A DNA stretch of 64,000 bases from Actinomycetes bacterium (GTDB lineage: Bacteria > Actinomycetota > Acidimicrobiia > Acidimicrobiales > RAAP-2), in the NCBI GenBank assembly GCA_021786095.1, contig JAJYNX010000002.1, positions 1 through 64,000 on the forward strand. Reading direction: 5' to 3'. Position 1 is the first letter of the stretch; the number at the start of each line of letters is the position of its first letter. Below are positions 26,319-32,953 of this stretch, one piece after another. Under the pieces are notes generated by a model. That model worked only from the letters and a program-made list of their open reading frames with translations, was not told where the DNA came from and did not search any database. The position numbers and the translations under genes were made by a program.

Positions 26319-27452
26319 CTAGAGCTCACCGACACTGAGCGCGCGGATCGTGCGCGCCACGACGGTCAGCCAGAACAGTGCCAGCAGGACGAGCAGTCCC
26401 GCTCCGGTCCACGACAGCCAGCGCAGGCTCCAGGCCTGCGCGACGGCTACCGTGGCGACCGTGTAGGCCCCCAGGGGGAAGGTGAAGCCCCACCAGCCGA
26501 TGCCGTAGGGCAGAGATCCCACGCGCAGGTAACGCAGCAGGAGCACGACGGCGATGGTGAACCACCACGCGCCGAAGCCCCACAGGATCGTGGCGGCGAT
26601 CTTCGAGCCGAGCGCCACGCTCGGCCCGGCCGGCCCCTCGAGCGCGGCGCCGACGGCGGCCAACTTCAGCAGCGCCAGGGATCCCACGCCGATCGGGCCG
26701 AGGCCGATCCACAGCGACGGGGCGAGCGCCGCGTGGGGCAGCGCGTGCAGCGCCAGGCGGTGAAAGAGCATGGTGAGGATCACCAGGTAGAGCAGGACGC
26801 CCATCCCGAAGAAGCTGTAACCGACCACGAGCAGGGAGTTCGCGGCGGTCGGCGAGGCGTAGGGGATCAGCGGTGCGATCACCAGTGGCACCACGATGTT
26901 CACCACTGGCGGGATGAACCACCCTCCGTTGACCGACTCGGGCACCATTTCGGCCCGTACGAACAGCTCGTAGGCGAACAGCACGCTGATGGCGAAGGCC
27001 AGCGGGATGCCGATCCAGTCGAGCACCGCGACCAGGGTCTGCACTGTGGAGGAGGGCCACCAGGTGGGCCCCACGGCCGCCAGCGCGGCCGCGATGACCA
27101 GGATGCCGCCGGGGAGGGTCCCGTAGAGCGCGCCCGTCGTGGGGTCGGCCAGGTCCTCGGCGCTCTCGCGCGGGTAGCGCACGAAGCGGGCCAGGTAGGT
27201 CACCAGCAGCAGGGCGCCCAGGGCCAGTGCCGCGATGGTCATGGTCTGGGCCACGACGCGAGCGCTGGTGGCGAAGGCCGGGTCGGATCCGGGGTTGGTG
27301 ATGGCGATGATCCCGATGACCGCGGTGCCCATGACGGCGCCGAACCAGCCGGGGTGGAAGCCTCGCAGGCCTCGCGGGCGCTGCCCGGGTCCCGCGCTCG
27401 GTGGTGCGGCGACGCTCTCCTCGTCCGTCACGACTACTTCGACGATGTCCAT
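26319..27452 (-). CDS. TDT-family (TehA/SLAC1-like) transporter
   Basis: This is a ten-helix membrane protein (377 aa) of the tellurite-resistance/dicarboxylate transporter family. It has F-H-P-G-W-F-G-A-V-M-G-T before helix 1 and G-W-W-G-F-T-F-P-L-G-A-Y-T in the ninth segment, both characteristic. Members export or conduct anions (tellurite, sulfite, malate, nitrate); the substrate here is open. The ATG is preceded by GAGGAG. An exact palindrome matching one upstream of the arsR-like gene lies 41 bases before the start, so the transporter is very likely controlled by that metalloregulator-type repressor. Confidence 0.88.
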   Translation of the reverse strand: MDIVEVVVTDEESVAAPPSAGPGQRPRGLRGFHPGWFGAVMGTAVIGIIAITNPGSDPAFATSARVVAQTMTIAALALGALLLVTYLARFVRYPRESAEDLADPTTGALYGTLPGGILVIAAALAAVGPTWWPSSTVQTLVAVLDWIGIPLAFAISVLFAYELFVRAEMVPESVNGGWFIPPVVNIVVPLVIAPLIPYASPTAANSLLVVGYSFFGMGVLLYLVILTMLFHRLALHALPHAALAPSLWIGLGPIGVGSLALLKLAAVGAALEGPAGPSVALGSKIAATILWGFGAWWFTIAVVLLLRYLRVGSLPYGIGWWGFTFPLGAYTVATVAVAQAWSLRWLSWTGAGLLVLLALFWLTVVARTIRALSVGEL

Positions 27453-27492
27453 ACTGCTCCTCGACTCGGCCGGGACGCCCGGCGTGACTTCA

Positions 27493-27514
27493 TACATCAA
27501 TGAGTATTGATGTA
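27493..27514. promoter_or_regulatory. Palindromic operator upstream of the TehA-like gene
   Basis: Perfect 9-bp inverted repeat TACATCAAT / ATTGATGTA separated by 4 bases. The same half-site recurs before the arsR-like gene. It resembles the AT-rich imperfect palindromes bound by ArsR/SmtB repressors and contrasts with the GC-rich surroundings. Confidence 0.75.
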
Positions 27515-27567
27515 CAGCCGTACGTGGCGCCAGGGTCAATGGTCCCGAAGGTCGAGCCGCGGATCGG

Positions 27568-27954
27568 CTACGCCGACGGCGCCGGCATGGTGGCCCCCCG
27601 CGGATGGCACGCGGGAGCGAGCCCCACCCGACGCGTGGGGTTCAGCGCGGCGTCGAGGCCCGTCCACGCCTCGCGGAGCGCGTCGTGGTCGATGGTGACG
27701 TGCACCCAGCGCCCGTCGCCGGGCTCGCGGTGCTCGTCGAGCAGGCCCGCCTGGCGCAGCCGGCGCAGGTGGTGCGACACCAGGTTTTGGGGGAGGCCCA
27801 GGGTCGCCGCGAGCTCGCAGTTGCACGCCTCGGCGTCCAGCAGGTGCAGGAAGATCCGACGCCGGGTGGCGTCGCCCAGCAGCGTGAGCAGGGCGAGTGA
27901 CGCGGCGGGCAGGTCCTCTCCCGCGCGGATCGCGTCAGGGGAGATGGCAGTCAT
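27568..27954 (-). CDS. ArsR/SmtB-family transcriptional regulator with CxC motif
   Basis: This 128-aa winged-helix repressor includes L-G-D-A-T-R-R-R-I-F-L-H-L-L-D, then A-C44-N-C46-E-L-A-A, equivalent to the ELCVCDL metal/metalloid site of ArsR-type sensors, and the recognition helix N-L-V-S-H-H-L-R-R-L-R. A third Cys (116), next to His117, lies in a C-terminal tail. The CxC pair suggests sensing of a soft metal, metalloid or a redox signal. It precedes the TDT transporter gene on the same strand with 115 bases between, and both have the same palindrome upstream, implying autoregulation plus control of the transporter. Confidence 0.88.
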   Translation of the reverse strand: MTAISPDAIRAGEDLPAASLALLTLLGDATRRRIFLHLLDAEACNCELAATLGLPQNLVSHHLRRLRQAGLLDEHREPGDGRWVHVTIDHDALREAWTGLDAALNPTRRVGLAPACHPRGATMPAPSA

Positions 27955-27981
27955 GACGGCCTCGATTCGGGTTCGACGTAC

Positions 27982-28003
27982 TACATCAACGGTAGTTGAC
28001 TCA
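27982..28003. promoter_or_regulatory. Second copy of the operator, upstream of the arsR-like gene
   Basis: TACATCAAC, 4 bases, then GTTGACTCA: one half matches the perfect site at 27493-27514 in 8 of 9 bases, the other keeps the inner five. It lies 27 bases before the arsR-like ATG and reaches into the 3' end of the GNAT gene. Confidence 0.65.
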
Positions 28004-28549
28004 CCGCGTCACCGCGTCGTGGCGCCGGTCGGGTACGACGTACTGGAACTCCACGACGTCGAGCCACCGGCCGTGCTTGCGACCGACCTCGATCTCCGTT
28101 CCCACGAGGGTGTATCCGCACTTCTCGTGGAGGTGGATCGACCCCTCGTTGTCGGCGACGATGCGCGCGATGAGCGAGTGGAAGCCCGACTCGCGAGCGG
28201 TGGCGATCAGCTCGCGCAGGAGGCGTTCGCCGACGCCGCGACCCCGCGCCGCGCGGTGGACGTAGACCGAGTTCTCGACCGTGGTGGCGTAGGCGGGGCG
28301 GCTGCGGAAGGGTGAGACCAGGGCGAAGCCCAGGATCAGCTCGGCGCGCGCCCCGCGCGACCCCACGTCGTCGTCGTCGTTGACCGCGACCAGACAGGGG
28401 TAGGTGGTGCGGTGGTCGCGGATCCACGACTCCTGCTCGGCCAGGGTCCGCGGTACCAGGTCGAAGCTCACCGAGGTCTCGATCACCTCGGGGTTGTAGA
28501 TCTCCATGAGGGCCGACGCGTCCCCGAGCTCAACCAGGCGCGTCCTCAT
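28001..28549 (-). CDS. GNAT acetyltransferase, phosphinothricin N-acetyltransferase-like
   Basis: This protein (182 aa) resembles the Pat/Bar branch of GNAT enzymes: I-Y-N-P-E-V near residue 17, S-F-D-L-V-P-R-T, S-R-P-A-Y-A-T-T-V-E-N-S-V-Y-V, the acetyl-CoA loop R-G-R-G-V-G-E-R-L-L, N-E-G-S-I-H-L-H-E-K-C-G-Y and R-K-H-G-R-W-L-D-V-V. Family members acetylate methionine sulfoximine, phosphinothricin or related amino acids. The substrate here cannot be told. An acidic D-D-D-D insertion follows the first third. Its 3' end reaches the arsR operator. Confidence 0.85.
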   Translation of the reverse strand: MRTRLVELGDASALMEIYNPEVIETSVSFDLVPRTLAEQESWIRDHRTTYPCLVAVNDDDDVGSRGARAELILGFALVSPFRSRPAYATTVENSVYVHRAARGRGVGERLLRELIATARESGFHSLIARIVADNEGSIHLHEKCGYTLVGTEIEVGRKHGRWLDVVEFQYVVPDRRHDAVTR

Positions 28550-28574
28550 GACCGTCTAGGGTAGTGCCGGGCGG

Positions 28575-28604
28575 TTGGAAAGCGGGGGGCCGCTCGACTA
28601 AACT
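28575..28604 (+). promoter_or_regulatory. Promoter TTGGAA-N18-TAAACT of the tRNA-Thr/tRNA-Met/rpmG unit
   Basis: The -35 TTGGAA and -10 TAAACT are 18 bases apart and end 27 bases before the tRNA-Thr 5' end. It is the strongest sigma70-type promoter at the left end of the ribosomal block. Confidence 0.65.
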
Positions 28605-28631
28605 TCCGCGTCGCGTCGTTTTTGACGCCTC

Positions 28632-28703
<72 letters not shown>

Positions 28704-28708
28704 CGCCA

Positions 28709-28785
28709 GGCGGCGTAGCTCAGGTGGTTAGAGCACACGGCTCATAATCGTGGTGTCGCGGGTTCGACTCCCGCCGCCGCTACCA
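28709..28785 (+). tRNA. tRNA-Met (elongator, anticodon CAT)
   Basis: The acceptor GGCGGCG pairs with CGCCGCT, with G-U at the first pair, discriminator A and an encoded CCA. The loop CTCATAA gives anticodon CAT. The D-arm GTAGCTCAGGTGGTTAGAGC and the pairing at 1-72 point to the elongator, not the initiator; a lysidine-modified tRNA-Ile2 is less likely given the position next to tRNA-Thr. Confidence 0.9.
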
Positions 28786-28821
28786 GGCAGGGCCTCGGCC
28801 CGTAGGACAGAAGGAGATCAG

Positions 28822-28986
28822 ATGGCCAAGAACGAGAAGCGGGTGCAGGTGACCCTCGCCTGCGAGAAGTGCAAGCGCCGCAACTACATCACGACCAAGA
28901 GCAAGGTCAACGACCGCGAGCGGATCGAGATGTCCAAGTACTGCCGCTTCGACCGGGCGCACACGTTGCACAAGGAGACGCGCTAG
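28822..28986 (+). CDS. rpmG: 50S ribosomal protein L33
   Basis: This is a 54-aa ribosomal protein of the large-subunit surface. The start ATG has AAGGAG 7 bases upstream. The zinc-binding form has two C-x-x-C knuckles; here the first is intact (C14, C17), but the second reads C41-x-x-D44, leaving three Cys and an Asp in the fourth position. It may be an intermediate between the zinc and zinc-free forms, or Asp may act as ligand. It is located between tRNA-Met and tRNA-Trp as in most actinobacteria, upstream of secE-nusG. Confidence 0.95.
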   Translation: MAKNEKRVQVTLACEKCKRRNYITTKSKVNDRERIEMSKYCRFDRAHTLHKETR

Positions 28987-29050
28987 AGGGTTCGCGCCCC
29001 GGGTGGTAGGATGGACGTTCCCTACGGCCCCGCGGCGGGTGAGGTCGCAG

Positions 29051-29123
29051 AGGGCAGTGGCTCAATTGGTAGAGCACCGGTCTCCAAAACCGGGGGTTGG
29101 GGGTTCGAGTCCCTCCTGCCCTG
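29051..29123 (+). tRNA. tRNA-Trp (anticodon CCA)
   Basis: The acceptor AGGGCAG pairs with CTGCCCT, discriminator G. The anticodon loop CTCCAAA gives CCA and the T-loop is TTCGAGT. The 3' CCA is not encoded. A TAGGAT -10-like box at 29007-29012 may serve it. Confidence 0.95.
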
Positions 29124-29174
29124 CTCGGAGCAGGCTTCGAACGTAGTACGGCAGCGATAAACGAGAGACGTGAC

Positions 29175-29471
29175 ATGAACCGCGAACAGAAGCGCATGAT
29201 GCAGCGACAGGGTCAGGTGGGCACCGAGGGTGCCGCGGGCCGTCGCACGTCGACGCAGGACCTGGCGCGCCGCCGTGGCTCCCAACGCACCAAGATCCGC
29301 CAGTTCTTCCGTGAGGTTCGTGAGGAGATGCGCCAGGTGGCGTGGCCCACGCGCCCCGAGGTCATCAACTACACCACCATCGTTCTGGTCGTGCTGATCT
29401 TCATGACGTTGCTCATCTTCGGATTGGGCTACGGCTTCTCGAAGTTCGTCACGTTCCTGTTCCAGAAGTGA
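29175..29471 (+). CDS. secE: Preprotein translocase subunit SecE
   Basis: This short SecE (98 aa) has a basic, Gln/Arg-rich N-terminal half, the conserved amphipathic helix F-F-R-E-V-R-E-E-M-R-Q-V-A-W-P-T-R, and one membrane segment (about residues 68-92). It stabilises SecY in the translocon. The ATG M-N-R-E-Q-K-R was chosen; the frame is open upstream through the tRNA-Trp gene and is not coding there. It is followed after 13 bases by nusG, the universal order. Confidence 0.95.
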   Translation: MNREQKRMMQRQGQVGTEGAAGRRTSTQDLARRRGSQRTKIRQFFREVREEMRQVAWPTRPEVINYTTIVLVVLIFMTLLIFGLGYGFSKFVTFLFQK

Positions 29472-29484
29472 GAAGGCGAATCCG

Positions 29485-30210
29485 GTGAGCGACACAGACA
29501 CGAGCGTGGGCGACAGTTCCAGCGGGCACGACGAGGAGATCCTCGACGTGACGATCCTGGCCGGTGCCGACGACGGCGGCCCGCAGGACCTGGAGGACCT
29601 GGAGGACCTGGACCCGGCGGACGAGGACGTCGCCGAGCCGGTCGTCGACAGCGCCTACGACCGTCCCGGGCGGTGGTACATCGTGCACACCTTCGCGGGC
29701 CACGAGCAGAAGGTGATTGGGGCGCTCAACAACATCATCAAGAGCCGCGAGCTGGGCGACGCCATCTACGAGATCTACCTGCCCGAGGAGGACGTCACCG
29801 AGTTCAAGGGCGGCAAAAAGGTCACGGTCTCCAAGCGGATGTTCCCCAGCTACCTCCTGATCCGCTGCGAACCCGACCCCGAGATCTTCTACGTCATCGG
29901 CTCGACCCCCGGCGTGACGGGCTTCGTGGGAGCCGAGAAGACCCGTCCCACGGCGCTGACGCGCCGCGAGGTCGACAACATCATCCGTCCCCACGTCGAG
30001 GGCGTGGAGTTGCCGGCGGCCAAGCGGCGCGGCCCCACCCACGAGTTCGAGGTCAACGACACCGTGCAGATCAAGACGGGTCCCTTCGCGACCTTCTCGG
30101 GCCACGTGGCGGAGATCAACGAGGACCAGCTCAAGGTGAAGGTGCTGGTCGACATTTTTGGGCGAGAGACCCCCGTGGAGTTGGACTTCGCGCAGGTCAC
30201 GAAGCTCTAG
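29485..30210 (+). CDS. nusG: Transcription antitermination/termination factor NusG
   Basis: This protein (241 aa) has an acidic N-terminal extension of about 60 residues (rich in D, E, L), then the NGN domain starting W-Y-I-V-H-T-F-A-G-H-E-Q-K-V, and the C-terminal KOW domain (V-Q-I-K-T-G-P-F-A-T-F-S-G). It binds RNA polymerase and links it with the ribosome and Rho. Such N-terminal acidic extensions are common in actinobacterial NusG. GTG start; 21 bases before rplK. Confidence 0.96.
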   Translation: MSDTDTSVGDSSSGHDEEILDVTILAGADDGGPQDLEDLEDLDPADEDVAEPVVDSAYDRPGRWYIVHTFAGHEQKVIGALNNIIKSRELGDAIYEIYLPEEDVTEFKGGKKVTVSKRMFPSYLLIRCEPDPEIFYVIGSTPGVTGFVGAEKTRPTALTRREVDNIIRPHVEGVELPAAKRRGPTHEFEVNDTVQIKTGPFATFSGHVAEINEDQLKVKVLVDIFGRETPVELDFAQVTKL

Positions 30211-30231
30211 GAACGGGTAGAAGGAGAGGCC

Positions 30232-30657
30232 ATGGCCAAGAAGATCACGGCAGTCGTCAAGATTCAACTTGACGCGGGCGCGGCGACGCCCGCCCCGCCG
30301 GTGGGCACCGCGCTGGGGCCGCACGGAATCCAGACGATGGAGTTCTGCAAGCAGTACAACGCGGCGACCGAGTCGATGAAGGGCACGGTGATCCCCGTCG
30401 AGATCTCGATCTACGAGGACCGGACCTTCACCTTCGTGCTGAAGACGCCACCGACGCCGGTGCTGCTGCGCCAGGCGGCGGGGGTCGCCAAGGGGGCGCA
30501 CCTCGCGGGGCGTGAGACCGTCGCCACGGTGACGATGGAGCAGGTCGAGGAGATCGCCAAGACCAAGATCAAGGATCTGAACACCGAGGATCTGGAGAGC
30601 GCGAAGCTGCAGGTGGCGGGCACGGCTCGCTCGATGGGCATCGCGGTAGCGGGCTAG
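30232..30657 (+). CDS. rplK: 50S ribosomal protein L11
   Basis: This 141-aa protein builds the GTPase-associated stalk base with 23S rRNA; it is the target site region of thiostrepton. It has an N-terminal domain with [15 protein letters not shown] and a C-terminal rRNA-binding domain ([17 protein letters not shown]). Start ATG with AGAAGGAGAGG upstream. The next gene, rplA, starts 11 bases after the stop, forming the classic L11-L1 pair. Confidence 0.97.
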   Translation: MAKKITAVVKIQLDAGAATPAPPVGTALGPHGIQTMEFCKQYNAATESMKGTVIPVEISIYEDRTFTFVLKTPPTPVLLRQAAGVAKGAHLAGRETVATVTMEQVEEIAKTKIKDLNTEDLESAKLQVAGTARSMGIAVAG

Positions 30658-30668
30658 GAGAAGAGACT

Positions 30669-31391
30669 GTGAAGCACGGAAAGAACTACCGCCGGGCCCT
30701 GGGCCAGGTGAATCGCGAGGAGTTGCTGGGCCTCATCGAGGCCGTGGACCGCGTGAAGGAGCTGGCGAGCGCCAAGTTCGACGAGACGGTCGAGTTGGCG
30801 GTGCGCCTCGGGGTGGACCCGCGGCGCGCCGAGCAGATCGTGCGCGGGACGCTGACGCTGCCCGCGGGAACGGGTAAGACCAACCGGGTGGCGGTCTTCG
30901 CCGCGGGAGAGGCCGCGCAGGCGGCCCGTGACGCGGGCGCCGACGTGGTCGGCGCGGACGATCTGGTGGCGCGCGTGGCCGGTGGGTTCCTCGACTTCGA
31001 CGTGGCCATCGCGACGCCCGACCTGATGGGCAAGGTTGGGGGGCTCGGGCGCGTGCTGGGGCCTCGTGGTCTGATGCCCAACCCCAAGACCGGGACGGTG
31101 ACGATGGACGTCGCCAAGGCCGTGACCGAGTTCAAGGGCGGGCGCGTCGAGTACCGCACCGACAAGGTGGGCAACGTGCAACTGCGCGTGGGCAAGGTGA
31201 GCTTCTCGCGTGAGGACCTGGTGCGCAACGTGCACGCGGTGCTCGACGAGATCGTGCGGGTCAAGCCCTCCAGCACCAAGGGTCGCTACGTGCTGAGCGT
31301 CACCCTCTCGTCGACGATGGGACCCGGGGTGAAGGTGGATCCGGCGCGGGCTCGCGACCGAGACGAGACGCTGGCGCCCGCCGGCGTTTGA
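30669..31391 (+). CDS. rplA: 50S ribosomal protein L1
   Basis: This protein (240 aa) forms the mobile L1 stalk and, in many bacteria, represses its own operon. Typical segments are [16 protein letters not shown] and [24 protein letters not shown] in the RNA-contact face. Start GTG, RBS AGGAG. The stop TGA lies within the TTGACG of the next promoter, which sets a new transcript for rplJ-rplL. Confidence 0.97.
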   Translation: MKHGKNYRRALGQVNREELLGLIEAVDRVKELASAKFDETVELAVRLGVDPRRAEQIVRGTLTLPAGTGKTNRVAVFAAGEAAQAARDAGADVVGADDLVARVAGGFLDFDVAIATPDLMGKVGGLGRVLGPRGLMPNPKTGTVTMDVAKAVTEFKGGRVEYRTDKVGNVQLRVGKVSFSREDLVRNVHAVLDEIVRVKPSSTKGRYVLSVTLSSTMGPGVKVDPARARDRDETLAPAGV

Positions 31392-31417
31392 CGCGACCCC
31401 CGCGGGGTCGCTACGAT
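31388..31417 (+). promoter_or_regulatory. Promoter TTGACG-N18-TACGAT before rplJL
   Basis: TTGACG overlaps the rplA stop; TACGAT is 18 bases on. The spacer holds a perfect palindrome (31393-31411), so promoter and hairpin are superimposed. Confidence 0.65.
31393..31411. terminator. Perfect hairpin after rplA, inside the rplJ promoter spacer
   Basis: GCGACCCC and GGGGTCGC form an 8-bp stem with a 3-base loop, 2 bases after the rplA stop. It may end the rplK-rplA transcript or bind a regulator. Confidence 0.5.
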
Positions 31418-31439
31418 GAAACGCTCGCACGATGCGTCG

Positions 31440-31588
31440 TGCCACAGTTCGAAGAATCGCCGAAGACATCCGGTGTGGGTAACCACGTAAGGGCCGAGGG
31501 GCCCGCCTGACGAGGGGTTCGGGTCCGACGAGTCGGCCCGTTCGCTGGGTGTCCCGGCCCGTACCGGGCGGCATCCGGTGAAGGAGTC
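31440..31588 (+). ncRNA. Ribosomal L10 leader
   Basis: The leader before rplJ carries the actinobacterial L10-leader features: GCCGAAGAC-ATCCGGTG near 31457 and a matching CATCCGGTGA close to the start codon, with intervening GC-rich hairpins. L10-L12 binding to this RNA represses translation of the operon in other bacteria. The boundaries are estimated from these conserved segments. Confidence 0.7.
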
Positions 31589-31591
31589 ACA

Positions 31592-32278
31592 GTGAAGGTA
31601 CGTCCCGACAAGATTGCGACGGTCGACGACGTCCGGGCGCGGGTCACCACGAGCACCACTGCGGTCGTGACCGAGTACCGCGGCCTCACGGTGGCGGAGA
31701 TCTCGCGCCTGCGCCGCACACTGCGCACCCTGGGCGCCGACTACAAGGTCCTGAAGAACACGCTGGTGCGTCGCGCCATCGCCGGGACCGGCGCCGAGGC
31801 GATGGGTGCGTACCTGGAGGGCCCCACGGCCATCGCGTTCGTGGAGGGGGACGTGTCGGCGGTGGCCAAGGCCCTGCGCGACTTCGCGCGCGAGGCGCCC
31901 AGGCTGGTGGTCAAGGGTGGCGTGCTGGACGGCCGGCCGCTGTCGGTGGCCGACCTGAGCGCGCTGGCCGACCTGCCGAGCCACGAGGTGCTGCTGGCGC
32001 AGTTCGCCGGCGCGCTGGCCGCGCCGCTGCGCACGCTGGCCGGGCTCATGAAGGCCGTGCCCCAGAACCTCGCCTACGGCCTGTCGGCCCTGATCGACGC
32101 CCGCGGCGGCGCACCCGTCGCGGCGCCGACGGAGCCGCCGGCCGCCGAGACTCCGGCCGGGGTCGAGGACGCCGCACCCGCGGCGAGCGACGACGTCACC
32201 GACGAGGTGACGCCACCCGTCGCGACGACCGAGGGTGCCGCGGCGCCCGACGTCGCCGACGAGCAACCGGCCGACTAG
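31592..32278 (+). CDS. rplJ: 50S ribosomal protein L10 with a long acidic tail
   Basis: This is the stalk-base protein carrying L7/L12 dimers, 228 aa. Core features: [13 protein letters not shown]-x-L-R-R-x-L and [11 protein letters not shown] near residue 50. After about residue 170 the protein has an Ala/Pro/Asp/Glu-rich tail of over 50 residues not present in the usual L10 (about 170 aa). The tail replaces the simple helix end, and its role in L12 attachment is uncertain. GTG start with AAGGAG; autoregulation through the leader is expected. Confidence 0.95.
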   Translation: MKVRPDKIATVDDVRARVTTSTTAVVTEYRGLTVAEISRLRRTLRTLGADYKVLKNTLVRRAIAGTGAEAMGAYLEGPTAIAFVEGDVSAVAKALRDFAREAPRLVVKGGVLDGRPLSVADLSALADLPSHEVLLAQFAGALAAPLRTLAGLMKAVPQNLAYGLSALIDARGGAPVAAPTEPPAAETPAGVEDAAPAASDDVTDEVTPPVATTEGAAAPDVADEQPAD

Positions 32279-32309
32279 TGCAGTACCCCACGAAGAGAGA
32301 GGAATGACC

Positions 32310-32699
32310 ATGGCCGCAAGCCTGACCAAAGAACAGATTCTGAACGGAATCGCCGAACTGTCCGTGATCGAGCTGAGCGAGCTCCTGAAGGAGTTCGAGG
32401 AGAAGTTCGGCGTGACCGCCGCGGCCCCGGTGGCCGTCGCGGCACCCGCCGGCGCCGGCGGAGCCGCGGAGACCGAGGTCGAGGAGAAGAGTGACTACGA
32501 CGTCATCCTCGTCAGCGGCGGCGAGAAGAAGATCCAGGTGATCAAGGAGGTTCGTACGCTGACCAACCTGGGTCTGAAGGAAGCCAAGGACCTGGTGGAT
32601 GGCGCCCCCAAGCCCGTGCTCGAGAAGGTGTCCAAGGCGGACGCCGACAAGGCCAAGGCATCCCTCGAGGCGGCCGGGGCGACCGTCGAGCTCAAGTAG
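32310..32699 (+). CDS. rplL: 50S ribosomal protein L7/L12
   Basis: This stalk protein (129 aa) recruits translational GTPases. It has an N-terminal dimerisation helix ([15 protein letters not shown]), an Ala/Gly/Pro-rich hinge (about residues 37-56), and the conserved C-terminal domain with [21 protein letters not shown] chose the second ATG because AGAGGA lies 6 bases before it; the ATG two codons earlier is too close. It is followed by a strong hairpin that separates it from rpoB. Confidence 0.96.
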   Translation: MAASLTKEQILNGIAELSVIELSELLKEFEEKFGVTAAAPVAVAAPAGAGGAAETEVEEKSDYDVILVSGGEKKIQVIKEVRTLTNLGLKEAKDLVDGAPKPVLEKVSKADADKAKASLEAAGATVELK

Positions 32700-32706
32700 T
32701 GCCACG

Positions 32707-32735
32707 GCCCGCCCCGCGCTCGGCGCGGGGCGGGC
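32707..32735 (+). terminator. Strong hairpin between rplL and rpoB
   Basis: A perfect 13-bp GC-only stem with a 3-base loop, starting 7 bases after the rplL stop. It may be an attenuator, since in many bacteria only part of the rplJL transcription reads into rpoBC. Confidence 0.75.
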
Positions 32736-32744
32736 ACCAGGTAC

Positions 32745-32773
32745 TTGACCCCGGGGAGATTTCTGCCTAGGGT
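32745..32773 (+). promoter_or_regulatory. rpoB promoter 1, TTGACC-N17-TAGGGT
   Basis: Both hexamers are close to consensus and the spacing is exact; it follows the hairpin directly, giving rpoBC an independent transcript. Confidence 0.65.
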
Positions 32774-32817
32774 GAGGCAACCGCTTCGGCGGCCGCGCCT
32801 CCTGGGGGATGCGTCGC

Positions 32818-32847
32818 TTGCGCATTCTCGCGCGCAGCGACTAGAGT
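32818..32847 (+). promoter_or_regulatory. rpoB promoter 2, TTGCGC-N18-TAGAGT
   Basis: A second sigma70-like promoter, with a leader of about 100 bases to the rpoB start. Confidence 0.55.
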
Positions 32848-32953
32848 TGAAAGACCGTGCTCCTGCCCCTCACTTCGTCGTCCCTCGTCGCCGTCGCCGC
32901 CCAGACACGGGTTTCGTTCGTCTCACCCACCCACCTACACGGAGGATTGACCG

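Noticed and set aside
26238-27503. 421-codon plus-strand frame opposite the TehA-like gene
   Set aside because: Antisense of a clear ten-helix transporter; Gly/Arg/Gln-rich and featureless.
28709-28785. Initiator tRNA-fMet reading of the CAT tRNA
   Set aside because: A paired first base of the acceptor and the GTAGCTCAG D-arm are features of elongator tRNAs; the typical initiator GGG/CCC anticodon stem is absent.
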